Positions 17,127 to 26,682 of a stretch of DNA of 64,000 nucleotides are shown piece after piece. Made by a program: the position numbers and the translations under genes. The notes beneath the pieces were generated by a model. It did not search any database. It was not told the origin of the DNA and worked only from the letters and a program-made list of their open reading frames with translations. How positions within the stretch are numbered: the stretch's first letter is position 1; every line of letters starts with the position of its first letter. The stretch comes from Prolixibacter sp. NT017. GTDB lineage: Bacteria; Bacteroidota; Bacteroidia; Bacteroidales; Prolixibacteraceae. The DNA lies in assembly GCF_009617875.1 (NCBI RefSeq), contig NZ_BLAV01000001.1, positions 3,534,001 through 3,598,000 of the forward strand, in the 5' to 3' direction.

Positions 17127-18326
17127 ATGGTAAAATATCCTCAGCAAGTCCCTCTGTTAAAAAACCACAACCTTCACATCATTTTTTCAATTACCCTGAT
17201 TGCTGTAATGGGCGTAGCCAGTATCACGCCGGCCTTCCCCGATGTGATGCATTATTTCAAAATCACGCCGGTTGAAGTCGGATATCTTATCACCGCTTTT
17301 ACCTTGCCCGGAGTATTACTTACACCTGTTGCAGGAATTTTAGGCGACCGACTGGGACGCAAAAACATCCTGATTCCCTCCCTGCTCATTTTCGGAGCGG
17401 CAGGACTGGCCTGCATGTTCACCCGCTCGTTTCATATTCTGTTGGTCTTCCGCCTCCTGCAGGGAATCGGAGCAGCATCACTGGGAAGCCTGAACATCAC
17501 CTTAATCGGCGACTTTTTCTCGGGACAACGCCGGGCGGCTGCCATGGGATACAATGCCAGCGTGCTCAGTATCGGAACCGCTTCCTATCCGGCTGTTGGC
17601 GGTATGCTCGCCATGTACGGATGGCAATATCCTTTCATTCTGCCCATTCTTGCAGTTCCAGTTGCCATTTGGGCTTTAACCCGCCTGAATAATCCTGAAC
17701 CGGACGAACAACCCGATTTAAAAACTTACCTAAAACGAGCGTGGAATAACATTAACCAACGCGATGTGTGGGGATTATTCGTGATAAACATCCTCATCTT
17801 CGTTATCCTTTATGGTGCTTATCTCTCCTATTTCCCGCTGTTGCTTGAAAACCGACTACATGCCAACTCGCTGCAAATAGGCCTTATGATGTCCGGTTTC
17901 TCTGCTGTCACCGCCATCACCTCCTCACAACTAAAAAATATCAATCGCTGGTTGAAGCCCCGAACCCAACTGATTTTCAGCTTCAGCTTTTACTTGGTTA
18001 CGATGGCCATTATGTCGTTCGCTTCTTCATGGGTTGTACTTTTCATTCCACTCATCACCTTCGGACTGGGCCACGGCGTGGCGATTCCAGGAATTCAAAA
18101 TCTTCTGGTCGGTTTTGCTCCGATGAAAGAACGAGCCGCTTTTATGTCAATCAATAGTATGGTGTTGCGTCTGGGACAAACAATTGGTCCCATTTTCATC
18201 GGTTTCTTCTACGGTCTGGGAGGAATTTCCATCGCCTTCATTGCGGGAGCCGGCGTCGCCCTCACAATGATATTGCTGGCTGTTTTTTTCATTCAGCTAA
18301 AAACAACTACAGACGTGACCACCTAA
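17127..18326 (+). CDS. MFS transporter
   Basis: The ATG at 17127 gives 399 residues with about 12 hydrophobic helices. The loop after helix 2 reads GDRLGRKNI, the major facilitator motif A, and the following region RLLQGIGAASLGSL fits motif B/C of drug-proton antiporters of the DHA1 group. Substrate cannot be told from sequence. The open frame extends upstream to 17007, but that would run through the amtB terminator. The next gene, also a transporter, begins 60 bp on. Confidence 0.85.
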   Translation: MVKYPQQVPLLKNHNLHIIFSITLIAVMGVASITPAFPDVMHYFKITPVEVGYLITAFTLPGVLLTPVAGILGDRLGRKNILIPSLLIFGAAGLACMFTRSFHILLVFRLLQGIGAASLGSLNITLIGDFFSGQRRAAAMGYNASVLSIGTASYPAVGGMLAMYGWQYPFILPILAVPVAIWALTRLNNPEPDEQPDLKTYLKRAWNNINQRDVWGLFVINILIFVILYGAYLSYFPLLLENRLHANSLQIGLMMSGFSAVTAITSSQLKNINRWLKPRTQLIFSFSFYLVTMAIMSFASSWVVLFIPLITFGLGHGVAIPGIQNLLVGFAPMKERAAFMSINSMVLRLGQTIGPIFIGFFYGLGGISIAFIAGAGVALTMILLAVFFIQLKTTTDVTT

Positions 18327-18386
18327 GGAACCTTTCATCAACCTGATTTGTATTATTACTAACAGAAGAAATAATTATCTCAACAC

Positions 18387-19697
18387 ATGCGCAAAGACGA
18401 TATCAAACTGGGAGAAGCCGTCTCCATGGGAATTGGCGGAATGGTCGGAGGCGGAATTTTTGCCGTCCTTGGACTGGCTATTTCATTGAGTAAAGGAGGG
18501 ACGCCAGTAGCTTTTATGCTGGCCGGAATTATTACTTTATTAACGGCATATGCCTACTCTAAGCTTTCGCTGAAATATCCAAGCAAGGGAGGAACTGTCA
18601 ACTTTATTAACCAGGCATTTGGCAAAACCATCTTCAGCGGAGGCACCAACAACCTGCTATGGATTAGCTACATCATTATGCTTTCGCTGTATTCCTCAGC
18701 TTTTGGCAGCTACGCCGGAAACCTTTTCCATGTCGTTAGTGACCCGACGCTCAACAAGCACTTATTCATTTCGGGGATTATCATTTTCTCAACCATATTG
18801 AATTACCTCAGTGTTCGCGTTGTGGCCGAAGCAGAATCAGTTGCAGTATACATTAAGATGACTATTCTGACGCTGTTTATTATTATTGGCGGTTATGGCT
18901 TGTTTCATGCTAATCATCTTACCCAGTTTGAATTCAGTAACTGGACCGGTCCGGTTAAATTGTTCAGCGGCGGAATGGTTATTTTCGTGGCTTACGAAGG
19001 TTTTGAGCTGATTGCCAATGCCTCATCGGATATCGTCAACCCCAAAAAAAATATTCCACGCTCCTATTTTATCGCCATCTCCATTGTGATTTTGCTTTAT
19101 GTACTGATTTCGTTCGTGACCGTAGCATCCCTTTCGTTCGATAAGATTCAGAAAGCCCAGGAATATGTACTGGCCGAAGCCGCCAAACCGGAGCTGGGAC
19201 ACATTGGTTTTACCATCATTACGCTGGCAGCCATGATTTCTACGTTCACGGCCATCAATTCAACGCTTTTCGGCGGAAGCCGCGTAAATTACGAACTGGG
19301 AATCGACGACGAACTGCCACACGAGTTCACCAAGCATTTCTGGAACCAGCCGGTGGGACTTCTTTTTACTTCGGCTTTTACACTGCTTATTGCGAATACG
19401 CTTGACCTGGAAAGCATCTCCACATCGGGTAGTGCAGGCTTTCTCATCATTTTTGCGATTGTCAACCTGGCCAACGTCCGACTGTACAAAGAAACCGCTT
19501 CCAAACGGTACATTTCAATTGCCGGCTTTGTGATGTGCTCTGTAGCTTTTCTCTTCCTGCTAAAGAACCAACTGACGAACAATTTCTGGGGAATGATAAT
19601 TTCACTGGGAATTATTGCGGCCTCGTTTGCCATGGAGTATATTTACAAAGCTACCGAGAAGAAGAAAAAAACCGAATCGGTTTATTCCAAAGACTGA
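18387..19697 (+). CDS. APC family amino-acid permease
   Basis: This 436-residue protein has about 12 predicted helices and the APC superfamily start: AVSMGIGGMVGGGIFAVLG provides the unwound first helix with the G-rich substrate site, and a conserved Glu follows in FVAYEGFELIANAS. It should be an amino-acid or polyamine carrier of the inner membrane. Substrate is not predictable. It precedes a nitroreductase by 85 bp. Confidence 0.85.
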   Translation: MRKDDIKLGEAVSMGIGGMVGGGIFAVLGLAISLSKGGTPVAFMLAGIITLLTAYAYSKLSLKYPSKGGTVNFINQAFGKTIFSGGTNNLLWISYIIMLSLYSSAFGSYAGNLFHVVSDPTLNKHLFISGIIIFSTILNYLSVRVVAEAESVAVYIKMTILTLFIIIGGYGLFHANHLTQFEFSNWTGPVKLFSGGMVIFVAYEGFELIANASSDIVNPKKNIPRSYFIAISIVILLYVLISFVTVASLSFDKIQKAQEYVLAEAAKPELGHIGFTIITLAAMISTFTAINSTLFGGSRVNYELGIDDELPHEFTKHFWNQPVGLLFTSAFTLLIANTLDLESISTSGSAGFLIIFAIVNLANVRLYKETASKRYISIAGFVMCSVAFLFLLKNQLTNNFWGMIISLGIIAASFAMEYIYKATEKKKKTESVYSKD

Positions 19698-19782
19698 AGA
19701 AAATAGATTCGCATTTCAGACAAGTCAAACCTCCGCCCGTTTCGACTGTTTTATGGAAAGAATACCCTAAAAACAAATCAAA

Positions 19783-20358
19783 ATGAACCTGGAAGATATT
19801 ACCCAATTAATCAAAGAAAGAAGAACACACCCGACTCGTTTTTTTAACGACAAGGAAGTTCCGAAAGAGCTCATCAAACAGCTGCTTGAAAATGGCAACT
19901 GGGCCCCTAATCAAAAGAAAACGGAACCGTGGAGGTTTGTTGTCATCAGTGGCGAAGGCAGAGAGAAATTTGTTTCGGAAGTGAAAACCGAACTGGAAGA
20001 AGCACAAAAAAACGGAGCCGACATTCCTGGCGACAAGGTCAACAAGTTTGCGCTGCACTTCCGGAAGGCATCAGTAGCCGTTGCTATTATAGCCAATCTC
20101 GATGAAGAACACCGCCTTCCCGAATGGGAGGAAATGGCTGCCGTTTCCATGGCAGTGCAAAACATCTGGCTGTCAGCTACCGCTGCAGGATTGAGTACTT
20201 TCTGGGCAACGCCTCCGTTTATTAGTCAACTAGATAGCTGTCTCGATTTGAAGCCCAACCAGAAGTCGATGGGATTTCTGTTCCTAGGCTACGCGAACCG
20301 ACCATTCCCAGCCAATGGAAGAGAACCTGTTGAAGATAAGATTACCTGGAAAGAATAA
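19783..20358 (+). CDS. nitroreductase family protein
   Basis: The 191 residues match the small FMN-dependent nitroreductase fold: RRTHPTRFFNDKEVPKELI at the N-terminus supplies the FMN-phosphate arginines, GNWAPNQKKTEPWRFVVI the isoalloxazine contact, and AVQNIWLSATAAGLSTFW the central helix. Such enzymes reduce nitro compounds, quinones or flavins with NAD(P)H. Physiological substrate unknown. A NYN-domain gene follows 43 bp later. Confidence 0.88.
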   Translation: MNLEDITQLIKERRTHPTRFFNDKEVPKELIKQLLENGNWAPNQKKTEPWRFVVISGEGREKFVSEVKTELEEAQKNGADIPGDKVNKFALHFRKASVAVAIIANLDEEHRLPEWEEMAAVSMAVQNIWLSATAAGLSTFWATPPFISQLDSCLDLKPNQKSMGFLFLGYANRPFPANGREPVEDKITWKE

Positions 20359-20401
20359 GTCGCGTACCCGTATTTAAAGTATCCAAACAAAAACCACAAG
20401 T

Positions 20402-21163
20402 ATGACCTCTTCTGAAGAAACAAAGCTGGCTATATTGATTGACGGAGATAACGTTCCGGGCAAAATGGTCAAAGAGATGATGCTCGAAATTGCCAAGTAT
20501 GGTAATGCAACCATCAAAAGAATTTATGGCGACTGGACCCGCCCCAACCTCAACAGTTGGAAGAATGTTCTGCTTGAGAATGCCATTACACCTGTGCAGC
20601 AGTACAGTTATACAACCGGAAAAAATGCCACCGACTCGGCAATGATCATCGATGCCATGGACATTCTCTATTCCAAAAAAGTAGATGGTTTTTTTCTTGT
20701 TTCCAGCGACAGCGATTTCACCAGGCTGGCAACTCGTCTGCGGGAAGCAGGTATGAAAGTGTACGGTTTAGGTGAGAAGAAAACGCCCGATCCGTTCATT
20801 GCCTCCTGCGATAAATTCATCTATATCGAAATCCTTCAGGAAGATTCGGATACCGATTCCAAAACCGAAGGAGCATCCGGCACAAAAGGAAAGGCCAAAC
20901 GGAAAAAGACGTTTGACAGAATTACCGGAAAAGTAATTCGCTTAATAGAATCAACCATTAATGACACGGCAGACGAAGATGGCTGGGCATTTATGGGTGA
21001 CGTAGGGACGCTGTTATTGAAAAAACAGCCAAACTTTGACCCTCGAAATTTCGGATATCCCAAACTGACTCCTCTCATCGATTCGATTGATAAATTTGAA
21101 ATTGAACCAAGAGCCAGCCAGCGAGGAAAATCTAACCTTATTTATGTTCGAAACAAGGAATAA
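20402..21163 (+). CDS. NYN domain protein with C-terminal LOTUS/OST-HTH domain
   Basis: The N-terminal 150 residues form a NYN (PIN-like, LabA/DUF88) nuclease domain with the acidic metal-binding residues visible in LAILIDGDNVPGK, NATDSAMIIDAMD and FLVSSDSDFTRLA. After a basic linker (GTKGKAKRKKTFD) residues 168-253 look like an OST-HTH/LOTUS RNA-binding domain, ending in LIYVRNKE. The pairing points to an RNA nuclease with its own RNA-binding module. Its targets are unknown. It stands alone upstream of the utilisation locus, and I see no partner toxin, antitoxin or defence gene. Confidence 0.82.
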   Translation: MTSSEETKLAILIDGDNVPGKMVKEMMLEIAKYGNATIKRIYGDWTRPNLNSWKNVLLENAITPVQQYSYTTGKNATDSAMIIDAMDILYSKKVDGFFLVSSDSDFTRLATRLREAGMKVYGLGEKKTPDPFIASCDKFIYIEILQEDSDTDSKTEGASGTKGKAKRKKTFDRITGKVIRLIESTINDTADEDGWAFMGDVGTLLLKKQPNFDPRNFGYPKLTPLIDSIDKFEIEPRASQRGKSNLIYVRNKE

Positions 21164-21300
21164 TACTTGTAAAAGTGATTAAAATGCTAGAGCGAATCCA
21201 CTTTTAATATCTATTCTCCATATAACCACAAGGCAATATAAAGCTGAAATACAGTGATCTAACGAACTGTTTTCGCACACGGTGAATACACGGTTTTTTA

Positions 21301-21329
21301 TTGTTTTATTAATAAAAGTCATATATTTA
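21301..21329 (+). promoter_or_regulatory. weak candidate promoter of the ECF sigma gene
   Basis: TTG at 21301-21303 and TATATTTA at 21322-21329 (one mismatch to TAnnTTTG) are 18 bp apart and lie about 27 bp before the ATG of the sigma factor gene. Confidence 0.3.
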
Positions 21330-21355
21330 CCCCTACGAACCATGTATTTCTCTCA

Positions 21356-21943
21356 ATGACAGATGATCAGAAAATATGGAATGATTTCAAATCGAATAAA
21401 GACTATGCTCTTTCCCATATTTATCATCACCACATTGATTTGCTCTTTCGTTATGGTAGAAAGTTTACCAAGGATGACGATCTGATTAAGGATGCTATCC
21501 AGGAACTTTTTTTTGATTTAATCAGGAGCAGAGAAAATTTGGGTGATACTGATAATATCCGGTTCTATCTGCTCAAGTCATTAAAAAACAAGCTAATCAG
21601 GATACTACAAAAAGATCAGAAATACATTCATCAAGAGACAGAAAAAAACGAGCCGGAATTTTCATCTGTCTATTCGTACGAAGAAGACCTAATTGAACGT
21701 GAAAACAGGGAACGAAATGAACAGTTACTTTTAAGAGGACTAAATGAACTCTCTCCGAGGCAACGTGAAATTCTTTTTTACCGTTTTACCTGTGAACTTG
21801 ACTATTCCGAAATTTGCGACATCATGTCTATCAGGTATGATTCAGCGAGAAAAATGGTTTTCAGAGCATTGAATGCACTCAGGAAGGTAATCAGCTCAAG
21901 CGATATCATGCTGTTTTTCCTGCAAAAATCAATTCAATGTTAA
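21356..21943 (+). CDS. ECF-family RNA polymerase sigma factor
   Basis: This 195-residue protein has the sigma-70 region 2 (DLIKDAIQELFFDLIRSRENL) and region 4 helix-turn-helix (GLNELSPRQREILFYRF followed by YSEICDIMSIRYDSARKMVFRALNALRK). It is followed at 22034 by its likely anti-sigma FecR and then SusC, the classic trans-envelope signalling arrangement of Bacteroidota glycan loci. It should direct transcription of the susCD operon when the ligand is bound at the outer membrane. Confidence 0.92.
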   Translation: MTDDQKIWNDFKSNKDYALSHIYHHHIDLLFRYGRKFTKDDDLIKDAIQELFFDLIRSRENLGDTDNIRFYLLKSLKNKLIRILQKDQKYIHQETEKNEPEFSSVYSYEEDLIERENRERNEQLLLRGLNELSPRQREILFYRFTCELDYSEICDIMSIRYDSARKMVFRALNALRKVISSSDIMLFFLQKSIQC

Positions 21944-22033
21944 TTTATTTTAATTTTTTCTAAAATTTTCTGTCCACAAACTGCCCCCTCGTGTCTTTAC
22001 TACTTAAAAGCATAACTGTAAAGACACCAGCAA

Positions 22034-23272
22034 TTGAAAGTTAAGTACCTAAAATACACGACAGAGGAGCTGATTGATAACAAAAACTTCAGGGCCTGGA
22101 TATTACACGGCAAAAAGAATAAACAGTGGAGTGAGTTTATCAATCTGTTTCCGGAATTTGAGGAGAAAGCGCAGGCAGCCCGGAAAATCATCCTCTTTTT
22201 ACACGAAAACGGAACAAGTTCGCAATCCGCTACGGTACATGAACTTTGGAACGAGATTCAGGAATTTGACAAGAAGATAAATCGGCGCAAGCAGTTTATT
22301 CGTTTCGGAGGATATCTGAAATATGCTGCCATCGTTGTCTTCGCTCTGCTGATTGCGGGCGTCGGATACCGGGTGATACGGAACAACGAAGGCCCTTATC
22401 AGTTTTCACAGAATCCGGCAGCCCAGGGCAACAATGATGCACGACTGGTTCTTTCGAATGGACAGCACATTGCGCTTCGCAAAAACAAATCTTCTATTCG
22501 GGTCGACAATACAGACGACGCAATTAAGATCGATAACGACAGTGTCATCAATATGGCTCAACTTGACGCACATAATAATGGCCAGGGATTGAATGAGGTT
22601 ACAATTCCTTACGGGAAAAATAGTTATATCGAACTGACTGACGGAACCAAAGTATGGCTGAATGCCGGGAGTAAATTCGCTTTTCCTACCCGCTTTACAG
22701 GAAAAAAACGCATTGTTTACTTAACCGGGGAAGCCTACTTTGAAGTAAAACACAATGACAAGCAGCCGTTCGAGGTGAGTGTCCAGGGAATCATTGTCAA
22801 GGACATTGGAACCCGATTCAATATCTCTGCTTACGAGTCCGATAAAAACATCGAAACCGTATTGCTGGATGGAGAAGTTGAATTGAAAGAAGCCGGTGGA
22901 TTTGGTCTGCTGAACAAAGAGATTGTGATGAAGCCTGACCACAAAGCGTCGTTCAATAAATCGGAAAAGGTTTTCAAAGTGGTTTCGGAACCCAATGCCG
23001 ACCAGTACATCACGTGGATAAACGGGTGGTACCAATTCTCAGGACAACGAATCGACGATGTATTCAAACGGCTGGAAAGATATTACAATGTGCAGTTTAT
23101 ATACCGCCGTCCCTTCCCGTCGTCGGAATTAATCGCCGGTAAACTTGATTTGAAAGATTCATTAAAAAAGGTGTTAACAACCTTGTCAGATATTGTTCCA
23201 ATAGACTACCGGATTTCGGGCAATCAGGTAATCGTAAATCAAAGAATAAATGAATTAAATCCGAGAAATTGA
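22034..23272 (+). CDS. FecR family anti-sigma factor
   Basis: The 412-residue protein starts at a TTG (22034). The cytoplasmic N-terminal part (about 1-85) should hold the sigma factor. A single transmembrane helix follows (AAIVVFALLIAGVGYRV, about 95-111), then a periplasmic FecR domain with the repeated form ELTDGTKVWLNAGSKFAFP and VYLTGEAYFEVKHN. The C-terminal DUF4974-like domain (about 325-400) resembles an STN/secretin fold and likely contacts the STN domain of SusC. It transmits substrate status from SusC to the sigma factor. Confidence 0.92.
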   Translation: MKVKYLKYTTEELIDNKNFRAWILHGKKNKQWSEFINLFPEFEEKAQAARKIILFLHENGTSSQSATVHELWNEIQEFDKKINRRKQFIRFGGYLKYAAIVVFALLIAGVGYRVIRNNEGPYQFSQNPAAQGNNDARLVLSNGQHIALRKNKSSIRVDNTDDAIKIDNDSVINMAQLDAHNNGQGLNEVTIPYGKNSYIELTDGTKVWLNAGSKFAFPTRFTGKKRIVYLTGEAYFEVKHNDKQPFEVSVQGIIVKDIGTRFNISAYESDKNIETVLLDGEVELKEAGGFGLLNKEIVMKPDHKASFNKSEKVFKVVSEPNADQYITWINGWYQFSGQRIDDVFKRLERYYNVQFIYRRPFPSSELIAGKLDLKDSLKKVLTTLSDIVPIDYRISGNQVIVNQRINELNPRN

Positions 23273-23279
23273 AAACAAT

Positions 23280-23311
23280 GAAGGCCGGGAGTCTGCCAAC
23301 TCCCAGCCTTC
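23280..23311 (+). promoter_or_regulatory. GC-rich hairpin between fecR and susC
   Basis: GAAGGC-c-GGGAGT (23280-23292) pairs with ACTCCC-a-GCCTTC (23299-23311) around a 6-base loop. No T run follows, so it is more likely a partial terminator, an RNA processing site or a stabiliser than a full terminator; it would let susC be expressed at a level different from fecR. Confidence 0.5.
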
Positions 23312-23355
23312 TGAAAATCAATGTAACATAAGTTTCACATTAACAGTCCAAATGT

Positions 23356-26300
23356 ATGAAAAAAATTTGTAGGAAATTGTATCCTTCATCCGGGGGTACA
23401 TCTAATCTCTTGCTTAAAATGAAGCTATTATTTGTCTTCGTTTTCGCCGCTTTTTCAACCTACGCGGCAACAAGTTACTCACAGGAAGTGATGTTTAACT
23501 TCAACCTACGATCGGTCACTGTTAAACAAGTATTTGACCAAATCGAAAACAACAGTGACTTTATCCTGATTTACAACGAAAATGCTGTTGATTTGAACCG
23601 GACAGTTTCCGTTCGTGCAAGGAACGAATCTGTTCAGGATGTCCTCGACCAGGTTTTCAGGAATACCGGAAATACGTATAAAATTTATGATCGCCAGATC
23701 GTGGTCAAAGCTCCGGTAGAATCTCCCAAAATGCCGAAAGTCTCAACTTCCGGTCAACAGCAGAAAACCATTTCGGGTGCGGTAACCGATGAAGACGGGA
23801 CACCGCTACCGGGAGTAACGGTGGTTATTCCGGGTACGACAACCGGTACCGTAACCGATATCGATGGTAAATTTTCACTCGACATTCCGGCGGATGCTAA
23901 AAATCTTTCGTTTTCTTTCATTGGCTATTCCACACAGGTGGTGCCGATTGGAGAACTAACTACGTTCAATATCACCCTGAAGCCCGAAACAACTCAGCTG
24001 GGTGAAGTGGTGGCTGTTGGTTACGGTGTTCAGCGCAAAAGCGACCTGACAGGCGCAACCGACCGCTTAACCGCGGAAAATATGAATAAAAGTGTGGCCA
24101 CTTCTCCGGTCGAAATGATGCAGGGACGTGTTTCCGGTGTGAACATTACCCAAAACAGTGGTGAGCCGGGAACCGGAATGACGGTACGTATCCGTGGTTC
24201 CAACTCGATCCGTTCAGGTCAGACACCTTTGTATGTTGTCGATGGCGTACCGTTGGACAATGCCAATATTACTCCTGACGGTGGAACAGCGGCCGGTATC
24301 AACCAAAGTTCCAAACTTAATCCTATCAGCTTCCTTAATCCTGACGATATCGAATCAATCGACATTCTGAAGGATGCGTCCTCAACCGCAATTTATGGTG
24401 CACGAGGTGCCAATGGTGTTATCATCATCACCACCAAAAAAGGAAAACAAGGAAAAGGTAGCATTTCATATGACGGCTACATGGGAGTTTCACAAATCCG
24501 CCAAAAGATGGATATCCTAAGCGCCAGCCAATTCCGCAGCTACACCAAAGCTGACGGCAGTAAACTGCTCGATTTGGGAGCAAGTACGGACTGGCAGGAT
24601 GAAATCTTCACGACGGCCATTACACAAAGTCATAACCTTAGCTATGGGGGTGGTACCGAAAACTTTACCTACCGTTCGTCATTCGGTTATCTTGATCAGG
24701 AAGGTATTGTTAATGGTACCGGAATGAAGAAAATAAACGGTAGCATTAAAGTATCGCAAAAAGCCTTCAACGGGAAACTGAAACTGGATGGAAACCTCAC
24801 TGTTTCTCACATCGAAGATATGCGTGCTCCCATTTCGGAAACAGGTGGTTTTGAGGGTGACTTGATTCTTACTTCTCTAAAACTGAATCCCACTTATCCG
24901 ATCTACAATCAGGACGGAAGTTACTATCAGCATTCCATCGACCAACGTAACCCGGTAGCGATGCTCAACCTGGTTGACGACCGAACACAAACCGATCGCA
25001 TCCTGGCCAACATGTCTGCGGAATACGAAATCATCAAGAATTTGAAATACAAAATCAATGTTGGTTTCGACCGCACCAATGCCGAGCGTCGGGTTAACCA
25101 GAATAAAAAGCTGACTTACCTGTCGAATAAAGGTGAAGCTGACATTAACAACATCACTGCCAATAACCGGATGGTCAATAACTATTTGACTTACCTGACG
25201 AAAATCGGCGATGATCATTCCTTCAACTTCCTGTTAGGTCAGGAATACCAATATGTGAAAGCCACCCGACACAATACCAATGTAAACGGCTTTCAAGTAG
25301 AAGACATCAAGTATACCAACAACCTGGGCTACGGTGATTTCTCCAATGCCGATGTTTCCTCGTCAGCCTACGAACGGGAACTTCAGTCGTTCTTTGGAAG
25401 GGTAAACTATAACTACAAACAGAAATACCTGTTCACCTTTACCGGACGTTATGACGGTTCATCCAAATTCGGTAAGAATAAAAAATATGGTTTCTTCCCT
25501 TCTGCTGCTTTGGCGTGGAGAATTTCACAGGAAGATTTTCTGAGTAATTCGACAACCATCAGTAACCTGAAGCTCCGCTTAGGTTGGGGACGCACGGGTA
25601 ACCAGGAAATTCCGGATAAAATTTCGTTGATGGCTGTCGGTACGACTGCCGACGCCAATGGGTATATAAATGGTGCACTGTCTCCCGGGATTACTTTCAT
25701 CAGGACTCCGAATCCTGACATCCAATGGGAAACAACCGAGCAGACTGACCTGGGTCTCGACTTTGGCTTCTGGGACAACCGCCTGTCGGGTTCTATCGAT
25801 TATTTCCATAAGAAAACCTATAATGTTTTATTGGAGCTTAACTCTTTGAAACCTGCAGCAACAGGTACACAATGGCAGAACGTACCCAATCTGAATATTT
25901 TAAACGATGGTATTGAGCTTTCATTGAATGGCCTGCTCGTTCAGAAGAAAGATTTCTCCTTTGAATTAGGAGGTAATTTCTCCTACATTAAAAATGAGGT
26001 AAAAAACCTTCCGGTTCAAAGAATAACAACAGGAGTTGCCAGCGGACAAGGACTGAGTGGTACACTGGTACAGGTTATTACCAATGGTGAGCCTATCGGA
26101 ACGTTCTACGGTATGGTATTCCAGGGATTCGATGCAAACGGAATCAGTACCTATAAAACCGATGCTGACGGCAATCCGGTAAAAGAATACTTGGGCTCAG
26201 CGCTACCCGACTTCACTTACAGCATGACCACTAAGATTCAATATAAAGGATTTGACTTTAGCATGTTCTGGTATGGATCACATGGAAACAAGGTCTACAA

Positions 26301-26673
26301 CAATACCGCGAACGCGCTTTTCACCAAAGGTTCACTCGACAAAGGCTACAACGTAACTCAGGAAGTGTTCAACTCAAATGAAAGTCCGTCCAACTCCAAT
26401 GCATACTCTTCTCGATTCATAGAGGACGCATCATTCCTGAGATTTTCAAATGTAACATTGGGATATACGTTCGATACCAAAAAGATCAGCTGGTTAGGAA
26501 ATGCACGGGTATACGTAACCGGAAATAATCTGGCGCTTTTTACCAACTACTCTGGTTTCGACCCGGAAGTAAACGTGGATGCACAGTCAAACGGAATACC
26601 TTCTCTGGGAATCGATTACACCCAGTACCCGAAACCACGTACATTTACCTTTGGTGTAAACCTCAAGTTTTAA
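23356..26673 (+). CDS. SusC-like TonB-dependent receptor with STN domain
   Basis: This is a 1105-residue outer-membrane receptor for oligosaccharide uptake. After the signal peptide (about 1-42) come an STN domain (about 48-120: FNLRSVTVKQVFDQIENNSDF), a carboxypeptidase-like DUF4480 domain (about 135-215: GAVTDEDGTPLPGVTVVIPG), then the plug (VEMMQGRVSGVNITQNSGEPG and the SusC mark DASSTAIYGARGANGVI). A 22-strand barrel ends in the aromatic TFTFGVNLKF. The STN domain marks it as a transducer working with the FecR/ECF pair upstream. SusD follows 9 bp later. Confidence 0.96.
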   Translation: MKKICRKLYPSSGGTSNLLLKMKLLFVFVFAAFSTYAATSYSQEVMFNFNLRSVTVKQVFDQIENNSDFILIYNENAVDLNRTVSVRARNESVQDVLDQVFRNTGNTYKIYDRQIVVKAPVESPKMPKVSTSGQQQKTISGAVTDEDGTPLPGVTVVIPGTTTGTVTDIDGKFSLDIPADAKNLSFSFIGYSTQVVPIGELTTFNITLKPETTQLGEVVAVGYGVQRKSDLTGATDRLTAENMNKSVATSPVEMMQGRVSGVNITQNSGEPGTGMTVRIRGSNSIRSGQTPLYVVDGVPLDNANITPDGGTAAGINQSSKLNPISFLNPDDIESIDILKDASSTAIYGARGANGVIIITTKKGKQGKGSISYDGYMGVSQIRQKMDILSASQFRSYTKADGSKLLDLGASTDWQDEIFTTAITQSHNLSYGGGTENFTYRSSFGYLDQEGIVNGTGMKKINGSIKVSQKAFNGKLKLDGNLTVSHIEDMRAPISETGGFEGDLILTSLKLNPTYPIYNQDGSYYQHSIDQRNPVAMLNLVDDRTQTDRILANMSAEYEIIKNLKYKINVGFDRTNAERRVNQNKKLTYLSNKGEADINNITANNRMVNNYLTYLTKIGDDHSFNFLLGQEYQYVKATRHNTNVNGFQVEDIKYTNNLGYGDFSNADVSSSAYERELQSFFGRVNYNYKQKYLFTFTGRYDGSSKFGKNKKYGFFPSAALAWRISQEDFLSNSTTISNLKLRLGWGRTGNQEIPDKISLMAVGTTADANGYINGALSPGITFIRTPNPDIQWETTEQTDLGLDFGFWDNRLSGSIDYFHKKTYNVLLELNSLKPAATGTQWQNVPNLNILNDGIELSLNGLLVQKKDFSFELGGNFSYIKNEVKNLPVQRITTGVASGQGLSGTLVQVITNGEPIGTFYGMVFQGFDANGISTYKTDADGNPVKEYLGSALPDFTYSMTTKIQYKGFDFSMFWYGSHGNKVYNNTANALFTKGSLDKGYNVTQEVFNSNESPSNSNAYSSRFIEDASFLRFSNVTLGYTFDTKKISWLGNARVYVTGNNLALFTNYSGFDPEVNVDAQSNGIPSLGIDYTQYPKPRTFTFGVNLKF

Positions 26674-26682
26674 TGCTTAAAA

